Shown here piece after piece: positions 9,487 to 18,600 of a DNA stretch of 64,000 nt. The position numbers and the translations under genes were made by a program. Below the pieces are notes generated by a model. That model was not told the origin of the DNA, searched no databases, and saw nothing but the letters and a program-made list of their open reading frames with translations. Origin of the DNA: Flavobacteriales bacterium (GTDB lineage Bacteria > Bacteroidota > Bacteroidia > Flavobacteriales_F > PHOS-HE28); assembly GCA_016721005.1 (NCBI GenBank), contig JADKJM010000008.1, positions 248,001 through 312,000 of the forward strand, read 5' to 3'. Within the stretch, counting starts at the first letter, position 1. Each line of letters begins with the position of its first letter.

Positions 9487-11934
9487 ATGCGCGCGCTTGT
9501 CTTCGCAGGACTACTCCTTCCTCTTACCGACTTCGCCCAGGACGACAAACTCCTGTGCAAGAACCTCACGGCCGTGCGTACCGAGGAGCGCATCGTGGTG
9601 GATGGCGTATTGGATGAGGCGATCTGGGCCACCGCACCCATCGGTGATGAGTTCGTGCAGAACGAACCGCGCCCGAACGAGCCTGCCACTTTCCGCAGCA
9701 CGGTGCGCGTGGTGTATGATGATGTGGCGATCCATGTCGGCGCGATCCTCTACGACCCTCATCCGGATAGTGTGATGCAGCGCTTGACCGGTCGCGATAA
9801 CATCGGCATCACGGATTGGTTCGGGATCACCTTGGATCCGTACCAGAGCGGACGTAATGGGTTCGAGTTCATCGTCACCACGGCCGGTGTGCAGTTCGAC
9901 GCCATCGTAGCGAATGAAGAAGAGGATGGGAACTGGAACGCAGTATGGCGCAGCGCTGCAACGATGACCGCTGAAGGATGGGTGGCCGAGATGAGTATCC
10001 CCTACTCCGCTTTCCGCTTTCCGAAGAACGAGGAGCACGTGTGGAGCGTGCAGTTCCTTCGTCTCGTTGGCCGCACGCGCGAAAAGACGTTCTGGAATCC
10101 GATCGATCCGTTGAAAGAAGGATGGTTGAGGCAATGTGGAGTGCTCACGGGGATCACCGATGTGAAGGCCCCGCTGCGCTTGATGCTCTACCCGTATGTG
10201 TCGGGGTATGCGCAACACTTTCCGCAGAACGACCCCGCAGTGAATGATTGGAGCAGCACCTTCAACGGCGGCATGGATGTGAAAGTGGGACTGAACGACG
10301 CCTACACGCTGGACATGACGTTGATCCCCGACTTCGGGCAAGTGGTGAGCGACAACGTGGTGCTCAATCTCTCTCCGTTCGAAGTACAGTACAATGAGAA
10401 CCGGCAGTTCTTCACCGAAGGCACGGAGCTGTTCCAACGCGGCGGCATCTTCTACAGTAGACGGATCGGCGGCGCGCCGCTCTTGCGCGGCGCGCTGTAC
10501 GACGCGCTCGGCGATGGCGAGACCGTGACGAAGGATCCCGGCGTGAGCAAGCTCATCAATGCCACCAAGGTGAGTGGACGCGGAGCAAATGGTCTAGGCT
10601 TCGGGGTGCTGAACGCGATCACGCGCGACACATACGGCACCATCACGGATAGTTTGGGGAATACGCGCGAAGTGCTCACCGATCCGCTCACGAACTACAA
10701 CGTCTTCGTGGCCGATCAACAATTGCCGAACAACGGCTACGTGAGCGTGATCAACACCAACGTGACGCGCGATGGTGGCGTGTACGATGCGAACTGCATG
10801 GCCTTGGACTTTCTGTTGAACAACAAAGCGCGCACGATCCAAGGCGGTGGCGATCTGCGCATCTCGCAGAAGTTCGGTGAGGGCCAAGCCACGGATCCCG
10901 GGTACTCCTACACGGCAGGTCTTGCGAAGACCGGTGGCGCGTGGACCTATAACGCGGAATACAACGAAGTCTCGCCGGACTTCGACCCGAACGATCTCGG
11001 CTTCTGGTTGTACACCAACTACCGCGGCGTGGAGACCAACCTCAACTACACCAAGTACAAGCCGAAGGCGCCGTGGCAGCGGTGGGGCGTGGGATTGCAA
11101 AGCGAATACCTGCGCGTGGTCCTGCCCGATCACTTCTTCAATTTCGCGGTGGAGTTGAACACGTTCCGGGTACTGAAAGGGTTCAACGCCTTCGGCGGAA
11201 GCGTGCGCGCCGAACCGGTGGTTACCTATGACCCCTTCGAGGCGCGTGTTCCCGGTCGGTTGTATGAATTCCCTACCAACATCCAGTACACCGCCTGGAT
11301 CAGCAGCAACTACAACAAACCGTTCGCGCTGGACGTGAACGGAAGCTATCGGACGTTCAACGACCGCGACCGCAAGACCATGGCCCTGAGTTTCGAGCCA
11401 CGATTCCGCCCAAGCGACAAGGTCTTCTTCATCGTTCCGATGGAGCACATGTTCCAGAATGAGGACGTGGGCTGGGTGGCGTTCTACAACGACGACATCA
11501 TCCTCGGGCGACGAGATCTCCGGACCACCTCGATCGGTTTGCAAGGCAGCTATGCGTTCACCAGGAAGATCTCCCTCTCTACGCGCGTGCGCCACTATTG
11601 GAGTCGTGCGCATTACGTGGATTACCACGTGCTCCTGCCGGATGGCAAACTCGCGGAGACCGACTACGATGGGTTGAATGACGACGGTGGTTCGATCCAT
11701 GACGTGGACTTCGATGCGTTCACCGTGGATCTCTGGTTGCGTTGGAACTTCGCACCCGGAAGCGAACTCACCCTGGGATGGAAGGACAACATCTTCACCC
11801 GCGAGAACGTGGTGGCGCAGAACTACTTCAGCAACCTGAATGACACATGGAGAGCACCCGGCATCAACAGCTTTTCATTGAAGGTGCTCTACTTCATCGA
11901 TGCCGCACGGCTCGTCAGAAAGCCTTCAACGTGA
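9487..11934 (+). CDS. DUF5916 protein with N-terminal CBM9-like domain
   Basis: The 815-residue product begins at MRALVFAGLLLPLTDFAQ, a signal peptide; upstream in-frame starts would lie in the preceding gene. Residues about 30-210 match the CBM9-like sugar-binding fold that opens DUF5916 proteins (IVVDGVLDEAIWATAPI, FWGITLDPYQ-type core seen as WFGITLDPYQSGRNGFEF). The rest is a long beta-rich region with alternating aromatic strands (NVVLNLSPFEVQYNENRQFF, GGDLRISQKFGEG, RVRHYWSRAHYVDYHV) ending in FSLKVLYFIDAARL, typical of an outer-membrane barrel. The family is common in Bacteroidota; its substrate is not established. Its stop codon overlaps the start of the following hydrolase (TGATG), so the two are probably co-translated. 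Confidence 0.85.
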   Translation: MRALVFAGLLLPLTDFAQDDKLLCKNLTAVRTEERIVVDGVLDEAIWATAPIGDEFVQNEPRPNEPATFRSTVRVVYDDVAIHVGAILYDPHPDSVMQRLTGRDNIGITDWFGITLDPYQSGRNGFEFIVTTAGVQFDAIVANEEEDGNWNAVWRSAATMTAEGWVAEMSIPYSAFRFPKNEEHVWSVQFLRLVGRTREKTFWNPIDPLKEGWLRQCGVLTGITDVKAPLRLMLYPYVSGYAQHFPQNDPAVNDWSSTFNGGMDVKVGLNDAYTLDMTLIPDFGQVVSDNVVLNLSPFEVQYNENRQFFTEGTELFQRGGIFYSRRIGGAPLLRGALYDALGDGETVTKDPGVSKLINATKVSGRGANGLGFGVLNAITRDTYGTITDSLGNTREVLTDPLTNYNVFVADQQLPNNGYVSVINTNVTRDGGVYDANCMALDFLLNNKARTIQGGGDLRISQKFGEGQATDPGYSYTAGLAKTGGAWTYNAEYNEVSPDFDPNDLGFWLYTNYRGVETNLNYTKYKPKAPWQRWGVGLQSEYLRVVLPDHFFNFAVELNTFRVLKGFNAFGGSVRAEPVVTYDPFEARVPGRLYEFPTNIQYTAWISSNYNKPFALDVNGSYRTFNDRDRKTMALSFEPRFRPSDKVFFIVPMEHMFQNEDVGWVAFYNDDIILGRRDLRTTSIGLQGSYAFTRKISLSTRVRHYWSRAHYVDYHVLLPDGKLAETDYDGLNDDGGSIHDVDFDAFTVDLWLRWNFAPGSELTLGWKDNIFTRENVVAQNYFSNLNDTWRAPGINSFSLKVLYFIDAARLVRKPST

Positions 11935-12875
11935 TGCGCTCGCTCTTCGGCCTCATCGCCTTGCTGGTTCTCCTCGGTTCCTGCAACCTCGCGCGCATGC
12001 ATGGTCGGGCCTGTGACAAGCGGTTGTTGCGAACGGGCTATGCCGAGCATGAGGTGACCGACGAAGGTGGTCCGCACTTCTCCTGGACCCGCGATACCGG
12101 CAAGGAGAAACTGCTGTTACTGCACGGCTATACGGGCACCGGTGCCTTGCAATGGAGCAGGACCGTGAAGCTGTTGAATGACGGTTACGACTGCATCGTA
12201 CCCGACCTCCTCAGCCACGGACGCAGCGCGAAGTGGGATACCACGCATGTGGGTCGAAGCATCGATGACCAAGTGGCGCATGTGGTGTTGATCCTCGACA
12301 GCCTTGGGGTCACGCAACCGATCGCGGTGGTGGGAAACAGCTACGGCGGTGGTGTGGCCGCGCGATTGGCGGAGTTGCATCCGGACCGCATCAAGCGGTT
12401 GGTGATCTACGATGGACTCGTGAGCGATTACTCCAAAGCACTCGCGGACAGCATCGCGATCGCGCATGGCGCGGAAGGCATGCTCGCCGTGATGCGCACG
12501 CCTACGCCGCAGGATCTCCGGTTCGGGATCAAGCTCGCACTCTACAAGGATCCGATCCTTCCGGGCTTCATCCTGAACCAGATCTACCGCGAATTCGCCG
12601 AACCATACCGACCGGCACAGATCACCTTGATCACCGATCTGATGGCGCACGAGGACGCGTTCGTTACCAAGCGATATCACTGGCACATGCCTGTCTACCT
12701 GATCTGGGGCGAACGCGATGAGTTGATCCCGAACGCGACAGGTCGCGCGGTCCTCGCGCGGAATGGGATCCCGGAGGATCATTGGATCGTGATCCCACGC
12801 ACCGGCCATGTGGCCAACATCGAGCGGCCGAAGGAATTCGTGCGCGTGTTGAAGGAGATCCTGTCCAAGCCCTAG
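11934..12875 (+). CDS. Lipoprotein alpha/beta hydrolase
   Basis: This is a 313-residue alpha/beta-hydrolase. A lipobox (LLGS-C17) after a hydrophobic stretch marks it as a lipoprotein. Catalytic elements are visible: oxyanion HGYTGTG (64-70), nucleophile elbow GNSYGG with Ser136, acid Asp262 in WGERDELIP, and His292 in RTGHVANIE. The ATG at 11934 shares one base with the stop of the DUF5916 gene. The gene ends against the convergent peptidase gene; both stop codons are read from the same CTAG palindrome at 12872-12875. Substrate is unknown; esterase, lipase or C-C hydrolase activity are all possible. Confidence 0.85.
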   Translation: MRSLFGLIALLVLLGSCNLARMHGRACDKRLLRTGYAEHEVTDEGGPHFSWTRDTGKEKLLLLHGYTGTGALQWSRTVKLLNDGYDCIVPDLLSHGRSAKWDTTHVGRSIDDQVAHVVLILDSLGVTQPIAVVGNSYGGGVAARLAELHPDRIKRLVIYDGLVSDYSKALADSIAIAHGAEGMLAVMRTPTPQDLRFGIKLALYKDPILPGFILNQIYREFAEPYRPAQITLITDLMAHEDAFVTKRYHWHMPVYLIWGERDELIPNATGRAVLARNGIPEDHWIVIPRTGHVANIERPKEFVRVLKEILSKP

Positions 12876-14743
12876 GGCCGCACAAAACCACCGGCACCTT
12901 CCGGAAGTTCCACGCGATCGTTCTCGCGATCCAGGTCCGCTGTGCGCTGGAGCGGATCAATGGTGATCTCCGCGATGTCCTTCAAGGATCCATCCACCGT
13001 GAACGTGTACGTGGGGTCCGTCCATTGCCAAGTGTCCAATGTGCTGAAGGCATCGGCCTCGCTTCCGGCTGGTTTGCCACCACGCATCAGGGAGAGTGGG
13101 ATGTGGTAATTGGTGGTCCGTCCATCGCGCCAGGTGATCCGCAGGTCCACCGGCATCAACTGGTCGCCCTTGTTCGCCAACGTGATCCGCAAGTTCTCCC
13201 CGACCTGCAACACCTCGGTGATCGCGTAGTCCAGCGTGCGCGTGGTGTTGATCCACTCATCGAAGTACCAATCGAGTTCCACCCCGCTCTGCTTCTCCAT
13301 CGCCCGCTCGAAGTCGATCGGCTCCGGGTGTTTGAACTTGCACGCATCGAAGTAGCGGAGCATGCCCTTCGCCAAGGTCTTCTCCCCGATCACCGCGCCT
13401 AGCTGGAACACGAACAATTCACCGAATGAATACGCTGCGGTGCTGTATGCCGCATTGGTCTTGAAGTGGTCCGCGTGGATACACGGCGGTTCGTACTTCC
13501 CGCTTTCCACCAAGGCCTTGTACCCGGAGATCGCTCCTGCATACGGATCGGCGTCGTTGTTGAACAAGTGCTTCATCACCTGTGCTCCCGCATACTCGGT
13601 GAAACCTTCATCCATCCAAGCGAAGCGTCCTTCATTGCTGGCGAGCAGGCCGTAGTACCAACTGTGTACGCTCTCGTGAACGCTCACGCCCACCAAACTG
13701 CCCAGTCGCCGCTTGCCGGTGATCATGGTGAGCATGGGATACTCCATGCCGCCATCCCCTCCTTGCACGAAGCTGAACTGCGGCCATGGATACGTTCCGA
13801 AATGTTCGTTCATGAAGAGGAAGCTCTTCACCATGTACGCTGGGAATTGCTCCCAAGCCTCCTTCAATGCAGGATCGTTCTTGCGGAAGAAGTGGAGCAT
13901 CGGCCCATCAGGGATCTGTTCCATGGTATGCACGAAGTCCTTGTCCGCCGCCCATGCGAAATCGTGAACGTTCTTCGCGTGGAAGTGCCAACTGAGTTTG
14001 TCGCCAGCATCCTTCGCGGGCTTCAACCCCTTGCGCCCGACCGGATAGCCGTGCCCGATCTGCTCCGGGTTCTGTAGCACACCGGTCGCAGCCACCGTGA
14101 ATGCACTATCCAAGGTCAGGGTCATATCGAAATCACCCCACACCCCGAAGAATTCGCGCGCCACATAGGGATCGGCGTGCCATCCGCGCGCGTCGTACTC
14201 GGCGAGCTTCGGATACCATTGGGTCATGGTGTAAGCCACGCCTTCCGCATTGTCGCGCCCGCTCCGGCGGATCTGCACCGGCACTTGGCCATTGAACGAA
14301 TAGTCCAGCACCGTGCTCTTCCCCGGAAGAAGTGGATCCGGAAGCATGCACTTCAACACGGTGCCCATCGGTACGAGTTCGACCACCTTCCCTTTCTGGG
14401 TCATGTGATCGACCGCCAATCCGCCCATCTCGGACTTCGTCAAGTGAACGATGCGATCGCCTACACGGCTATCCGGATCGGCGATGGTCCGCGACCGGAC
14501 ATCCATTTCGCTTCCTGGCCGGAAGGCGTTGAAGTAGAGATGGAAGAACACCTCGCGCAAGGTGTCCGGGCTGTTGTTCGTGTAGGTGAGTTGCGATGAT
14601 CCGGTGAACCGGTGCGAATGGACATCGAGTTCCACGCGCATGTCGTACTTCACGCGCTGTTGCCAGCGATCGCATTGCGCATCGGCCAGCAGGGAACCAA
14701 GAACAGCGAACGGCAGTAGCGCGACGCGCGAAATGAAGTGCAT
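12872..14743 (-). CDS. Secreted M1 family metallopeptidase (aminopeptidase)
   Basis: The 623-residue product starts at ATG 14743 (MHFISRVALLPFAVLGSLLADAQ, signal peptide); a TTG six codons upstream is less likely. The zinc site is HESVH at 356-360 with the third ligand Glu in FAWMDEGFTEYA, 19 residues after the second His, as in M1 enzymes. GGMEYP corresponds to the GxMEN substrate-binding motif. An N-terminal saddle domain (about 35-230) precedes the thermolysin-like catalytic domain. The C-terminal part is a beta domain. It should remove N-terminal residues from peptides in the periplasm or outside the cell. Length fits the single-domain secreted M1 group of Bacteroidota. Confidence 0.9.
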   Translation of the reverse strand: MHFISRVALLPFAVLGSLLADAQCDRWQQRVKYDMRVELDVHSHRFTGSSQLTYTNNSPDTLREVFFHLYFNAFRPGSEMDVRSRTIADPDSRVGDRIVHLTKSEMGGLAVDHMTQKGKVVELVPMGTVLKCMLPDPLLPGKSTVLDYSFNGQVPVQIRRSGRDNAEGVAYTMTQWYPKLAEYDARGWHADPYVAREFFGVWGDFDMTLTLDSAFTVAATGVLQNPEQIGHGYPVGRKGLKPAKDAGDKLSWHFHAKNVHDFAWAADKDFVHTMEQIPDGPMLHFFRKNDPALKEAWEQFPAYMVKSFLFMNEHFGTYPWPQFSFVQGGDGGMEYPMLTMITGKRRLGSLVGVSVHESVHSWYYGLLASNEGRFAWMDEGFTEYAGAQVMKHLFNNDADPYAGAISGYKALVESGKYEPPCIHADHFKTNAAYSTAAYSFGELFVFQLGAVIGEKTLAKGMLRYFDACKFKHPEPIDFERAMEKQSGVELDWYFDEWINTTRTLDYAITEVLQVGENLRITLANKGDQLMPVDLRITWRDGRTTNYHIPLSLMRGGKPAGSEADAFSTLDTWQWTDPTYTFTVDGSLKDIAEITIDPLQRTADLDRENDRVELPEGAGGFVRP

Positions 14744-14782
14744 GCCGCAAAGCAACGGCAACCGTGCCGATGCGATTGACGA

Positions 14783-15271
14783 TCAGGAGAGCAAACGCTG
14801 CCGCAAGGCGAATTCGAGCTGCCGATTGGACTCCTCCAATCGCGTGAGGTAGTTGGCACGCTCCGCTTCGTTCGTGATCTCCACGTAGGCTTCCTGCACG
14901 GCCTTCACCAGTTGATCGCTTACCCACGGCTTCGCGAAATACTTGGTCACGCCGCCGTTGTTCACGGCATCGATGATGGCTTCCAGATCGGAATACGCCG
15001 TCACGAGCATCCGACGGACGGTCGGGTGCCGTTCCTTCACCATGGTCAGTAGCTCGCTCCCAGTGGTCCGGGGCATTCGCTGGTCGGCGATCACCACATG
15101 TACGGTCTTCGATCCGAGATGCTCCCACGCCTCGGCCAGATCCGCGGCCAAGAGGACATTCATCTGATGCCGGAATGCGGCATGGAAGGCTTGGCGGTTA
15201 CCGGCATCGTCGTCCACGAAGAGGACGGTGGGCAGTTCAACCGGCTGGAGGTCACGAGCCAATGCGTTCAT
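14783..15271 (-). CDS. Single-domain response regulator with C-terminal coiled coil
   Basis: The start MNALARDLQP at 15271 gives 162 residues. A receiver domain spans about 14-135: acidic pair in FVDDDAGN, phospho-acceptor Asp63 in VVIADQRMP, conserved Thr in LVTAYSD and Lys in YFAKPW. The ADQRMP sequence is typical of receivers found with RpfG- or hybrid-type systems. The tail (about 136-162, ERANYLTRLEESNRQLEFA) is a coiled coil and there is no DNA-binding or enzymatic output domain. It is divergent from the ThiF-nitroreductase gene and shares close sequence style with the receiver of the hybrid kinase at 20746. It probably acts as a phospho-relay or protein-interaction partner in that signalling block. 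Confidence 0.85.
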   Translation of the reverse strand: MNALARDLQPVELPTVLFVDDDAGNRQAFHAAFRHQMNVLLAADLAEAWEHLGSKTVHVVIADQRMPRTTGSELLTMVKERHPTVRRMLVTAYSDLEAIIDAVNNGGVTKYFAKPWVSDQLVKAVQEAYVEITNEAERANYLTRLEESNRQLEFALRQRLLS

Positions 15272-15340
15272 AGGGGCGCGGAATTGAGCCCCTCCTACGC
15301 GCGATCTGGACGGCGGGTTCGGCACCCTGATCGTTGACAA

Positions 15341-15371
15341 TTTGTTAATAACTTTTCCTTCGTTAGATTTC
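15341..15371 (+). promoter_or_regulatory. Bacteroidota-type promoter (-33 TTTG, -7 TAGATTTC)
   Basis: TTTG at 15341-15344 is separated by 19 bases from TAGATTTC at 15364-15371. This fits the Bacteroidota primary sigma consensus TTTG-N19-21-TAnnTTTG with one mismatch. It lies about 42 bases before the ATG of the ThiF-nitroreductase gene in an AT-rich patch, in a divergent intergenic region. Confidence 0.55.
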
Positions 15372-15412
15372 GCCCCACTCGGGGATCTTCGCCCCACAAT
15401 TCAGACTTGCTG

Positions 15413-17758
15413 ATGGACTCATTGTTCGCTGCACTGCAACGTGCCACCACAGGCGACAGGGCATTGACCACGCCGGATCTCTATCGTCCCGCGAACGCGG
15501 TGGACAGGATCGCCATGGAGGAACTCCTGAAGCGCGACCCTCATGTGATGGTGTTGGATCAGCTTCATGGCCAGTTGACCGAATTGGTGAGATCCTTGAA
15601 TCCTTCGGTCAAATACACCAAAGCGGATCTGGACCGGGCAGCGACCGAGCATCTGGGTGCAACCCCTTCGGAACTGTATGGCGTGTGGGTGCATTACCCG
15701 TGGAACAACCGCTTGGTACACCTGCTGGACGAGAAGGAGTTCGCTTTCGTGCGCACGGACCGCAACAGGAACAAGATCACCGCTGCGGAGCAGGCCACTC
15801 TGGCCACGAAGAAGATCGGCGTGATCGGGTTGAGCGTGGGCCAGAGCGTCAGCCTCACATTGGCCCAGGAGCGCGGATTCGGTGAATTGCGATTGGCCGA
15901 TTTCGACATCCTGGAGTTGAGCAACCTCAATCGGATCCGCAGCGGAGTCCATCAACTGGGGCAGGAGAAAGTGGTGAACACCGCGCGTGAGATCGCGGAG
16001 TTGGACCCCTTCCTCAAGGTGGTCTGCTACCCGGAGGGGATCACCACGGAGAACATCGACGCCTTCCTCACTGAGGGTGGGAACCTGGACCTGTTGATCG
16101 AAGAGTGCGACAGCGTGGCGGTGAAGGTCATCGCGCGCCAACGTGCCAAGGCATTGCGCATTCCTGTCGTGATGGACACCAGCGACCGTGGCCTCATCGA
16201 CGTGGAGCGCTTCGATCTGGAACCGGACCGCCCGATCCTGCACGGGTTGGTCGATCACTTGGACCTTGCCCTTGCTGCCAAGGCGAGGACCAACGAGGAG
16301 AAGTTGCCCTTCGTGGTGCCGATCATCGGTTTGGACACCATGAGCACACGCATGAAAGCGAGCATGCTGGAGATCGAGAGCACGGTGACCACGTGGCCCC
16401 AGTTGGCCAGTTCCGTGGTCTTGGGCGGTGCTGCGGTCACGCATACCTCCCGGCGGATCCTGCTCGGGGAGGAACGCCCGAGCGGCCGATGGTGGCTTGA
16501 TCTGGACGAGCTCATGGGCGTGGGTGAGCAACCCCTCAACGGAAGCCTCACGGCGATGGAGACCACGGATGAATTGTGTCCTCCGAGCCCGTTATCCATG
16601 GATGAAATGATCGCCATCGCGGAAAAGGTTCCGGGATCATCCGTCCTTCGAAAGATGACTGCGGAGGAAGCTGAACAGCTGGCATCCGCAGGCAGCACGG
16701 CGCCATCCGGCGGGAATTGCCAACCGTGGAAATTCCTGCATCACCAAGGGCGCCTTTTCCTCTTCATGGATGGCGAGCGCGCCCATGGCGCACTGGACCC
16801 GGGCCTGCGCTATGCCATGCTCGGGATGGGCGCGTGCTTGGAGAACATGATGCTCGAAGCCGTTCGACTCGACTTCCAATTGGAACACGCGTTCGCTCCC
16901 CTACCGGATGAGCCCCATCTGGTCGCGGTATTGAGCCGATCCGGATCCAAGGACAGCGACACCCGCAATGCGGAGGATCTCGGCTTGGCGGAATTCATCA
17001 ACATCCGCTGTACGAACCGGAAGAATTCCGAGACCGAGGTCATGGAGGATGCCGAGGAGAAAGCCCTGATCACGGCGGTCAGTGAGCGCTATCCGCTGTG
17101 TCCGATCACCGTGGTCCGGGATCGCGCACGCCTCGAGAAGATCGCCTTGCTGTGCGGTGAGGCGGAGCGGATCAGGTTCTTGAACACGACCTGCCATCGG
17201 GATATGTTCATCCGCGAGATGAGATGGACGAACAAGGAAGTCAACCGGACCAGGGACGGTATCGATCTGGCCACACTCGAACTCAGCATCACGGATCGCA
17301 CCGGACTGCGGGTCGCTGCCGATCCAGGTGCCATGTCGCTCATACGCCATTGGGGCGCCGGCAATGCCATGGAGAAGATGGGTGCGAAATCCATCCGGGC
17401 TTCCAGTGCGGTGGTCATCATCTCCATTCCCGACTTCTCCATTCCCAGCGCGTATGCCGGTGGCCGGGCCATGCAACGGCTCTGGTTGAAAGCGGCCGCT
17501 CTGGGGATCATCGCCCACCCTGTCGGCGCACCCATCTTCATGGGCATTCATGGGCTGTGGGACACGAAGGGCATCCTCTCCAAGGAAGAACACCAGGAAG
17601 CCCAAAGCATACTCACTGAATTCAAGAAGGTGATCGGTTCAACCGGTTCCGAACCCTTCTTCATGATGCGTTTGGGCAGGGCGGGCGAACCCACCGCGCG
17701 AAGCCTACGCCTGCCCCTTTCCACGGTCTTCACATCCACCACCGCAATAACCGCATAG
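15413..17758 (+). CDS. ThiF/E1-like and nitroreductase fusion protein (Rv1355c family)
   Basis: The 781-residue product, from ATG 15413, joins two enzymatic modules. Residues about 115-380 are an E1/ThiF adenylating fold: dinucleotide-binding GVIGLSVGQSVSL, then LRLADFDILELSNLNRI, whose Asp and Arg/Asn contact ATP. Residues about 400-760 are a nitroreductase-like FMN fold, with ASAGSTAPSGGNCQPWKF as FMN-loop and the RLWLKAAALGIIAHPVG segment near the end. This is the Rv1355c-type architecture known from mycobacteria and Bacteroidota, whose reaction is not established. The gene abuts an acyltransferase (two bases between stop and start) and is flanked by two-component genes. Synthesis of a modified small molecule, possibly a signal, is a reasonable inference but unproven. 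Confidence 0.8.
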   Translation: MDSLFAALQRATTGDRALTTPDLYRPANAVDRIAMEELLKRDPHVMVLDQLHGQLTELVRSLNPSVKYTKADLDRAATEHLGATPSELYGVWVHYPWNNRLVHLLDEKEFAFVRTDRNRNKITAAEQATLATKKIGVIGLSVGQSVSLTLAQERGFGELRLADFDILELSNLNRIRSGVHQLGQEKVVNTAREIAELDPFLKVVCYPEGITTENIDAFLTEGGNLDLLIEECDSVAVKVIARQRAKALRIPVVMDTSDRGLIDVERFDLEPDRPILHGLVDHLDLALAAKARTNEEKLPFVVPIIGLDTMSTRMKASMLEIESTVTTWPQLASSVVLGGAAVTHTSRRILLGEERPSGRWWLDLDELMGVGEQPLNGSLTAMETTDELCPPSPLSMDEMIAIAEKVPGSSVLRKMTAEEAEQLASAGSTAPSGGNCQPWKFLHHQGRLFLFMDGERAHGALDPGLRYAMLGMGACLENMMLEAVRLDFQLEHAFAPLPDEPHLVAVLSRSGSKDSDTRNAEDLGLAEFINIRCTNRKNSETEVMEDAEEKALITAVSERYPLCPITVVRDRARLEKIALLCGEAERIRFLNTTCHRDMFIREMRWTNKEVNRTRDGIDLATLELSITDRTGLRVAADPGAMSLIRHWGAGNAMEKMGAKSIRASSAVVIISIPDFSIPSAYAGGRAMQRLWLKAAALGIIAHPVGAPIFMGIHGLWDTKGILSKEEHQEAQSILTEFKKVIGSTGSEPFFMMRLGRAGEPTARSLRLPLSTVFTSTTAITA

Positions 17759-17760
17759 CC

Positions 17761-18558
17761 ATGATGGACCCAAGCACGAACATGCTCAATACACCGATCC
17801 CTCCCCCATCCATGGGGCCGGATCGGATCGTGATCAGGGCATTCCGCGCGGTGGACGACCCTCAACGGTGTGAGAGCTTTGTGAGGGAGCACACCAAGGT
17901 GCTGGAGGATATCGGTGTGTTCAACGCCTTGAAGCCGGATACGAGCTGGATTTCGGATCCGAATGTGGTCGTGTTCGTAGCTGAACATCCCACCTTGGGC
18001 ATGGTGGCTGGTATGCGATTACACGTTGCGGTCGCAGGTGGATCCGAACTTCCGATGTCCCGCTCTCTTCGCACCATCGATCCCGCATACGCAGTCAGCC
18101 TAGAGGAAGCGATGCCTGGTGAACGAGCGGAGATCTGTGGATTGTGGAATGCCCACCGCTACGCCGGGCATGGCATACCCTTTCTGCTCATTTCTGCTGG
18201 CGTGGCGATCGCGAATCAGATCGGATTGGAAAAGCTTGCATGCCTTGCAGCGGAGTATGTGGTCCCATACACTACGCGCGTTGGTTTCATGGCGATGGAC
18301 ATGATCGGGGACAATGGCACCTTTTGCTTCCCTGTACCGAGTATTCGATCGCATGCCATGATCATACATGATCTGGCCACCCTCGAGGTTGCCAACTTCA
18401 GCGATCGTCATCGGATCCTCAGCCTGCGTCTGAATCCAGCGCAGGTTCGTCAGGAACGATTGAAGGATCAAGATCTGACCGTTCTCTACACGTTCCAAGG
18501 AACGGATCAAAGCGATCGCTGGGTAGGCCGACGAAGACGCGCTAAGAAGGCTGCGTAG
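17761..18558 (+). CDS. GNAT/LuxI-like N-acyltransferase
   Basis: The 265-residue protein starts two bases after the fusion gene and is surely co-transcribed. A GNAT-type core is visible: beta strands VVVFVAEHPTLGMVAGMRL, then AEICGLWNAHRYAGHGIPFLL, where an acyl-CoA or acyl-carrier pyrophosphate loop would sit, and the closing TTRVGFMAMDMIG motif. The E-I-x-x-L-W followed by a G-x-G-I-P turn recalls autoinducer synthases and FeeM-type N-acyl amino acid synthases rather than ordinary acetyltransferases. The C-terminus is basic (GRRRRAKKAA). There is no signal peptide. I infer an acyl-transfer step on the product of the neighbouring fusion enzyme; plain acetylation of a protein or antibiotic is the alternative. 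Confidence 0.65.
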   Translation: MMDPSTNMLNTPIPPPSMGPDRIVIRAFRAVDDPQRCESFVREHTKVLEDIGVFNALKPDTSWISDPNVVVFVAEHPTLGMVAGMRLHVAVAGGSELPMSRSLRTIDPAYAVSLEEAMPGERAEICGLWNAHRYAGHGIPFLLISAGVAIANQIGLEKLACLAAEYVVPYTTRVGFMAMDMIGDNGTFCFPVPSIRSHAMIIHDLATLEVANFSDRHRILSLRLNPAQVRQERLKDQDLTVLYTFQGTDQSDRWVGRRRRAKKAA

Positions 18559-18600
18559 ATCAGGGAAACACATTGCGCTGTGTTCGCGTAGAAGCGCGAC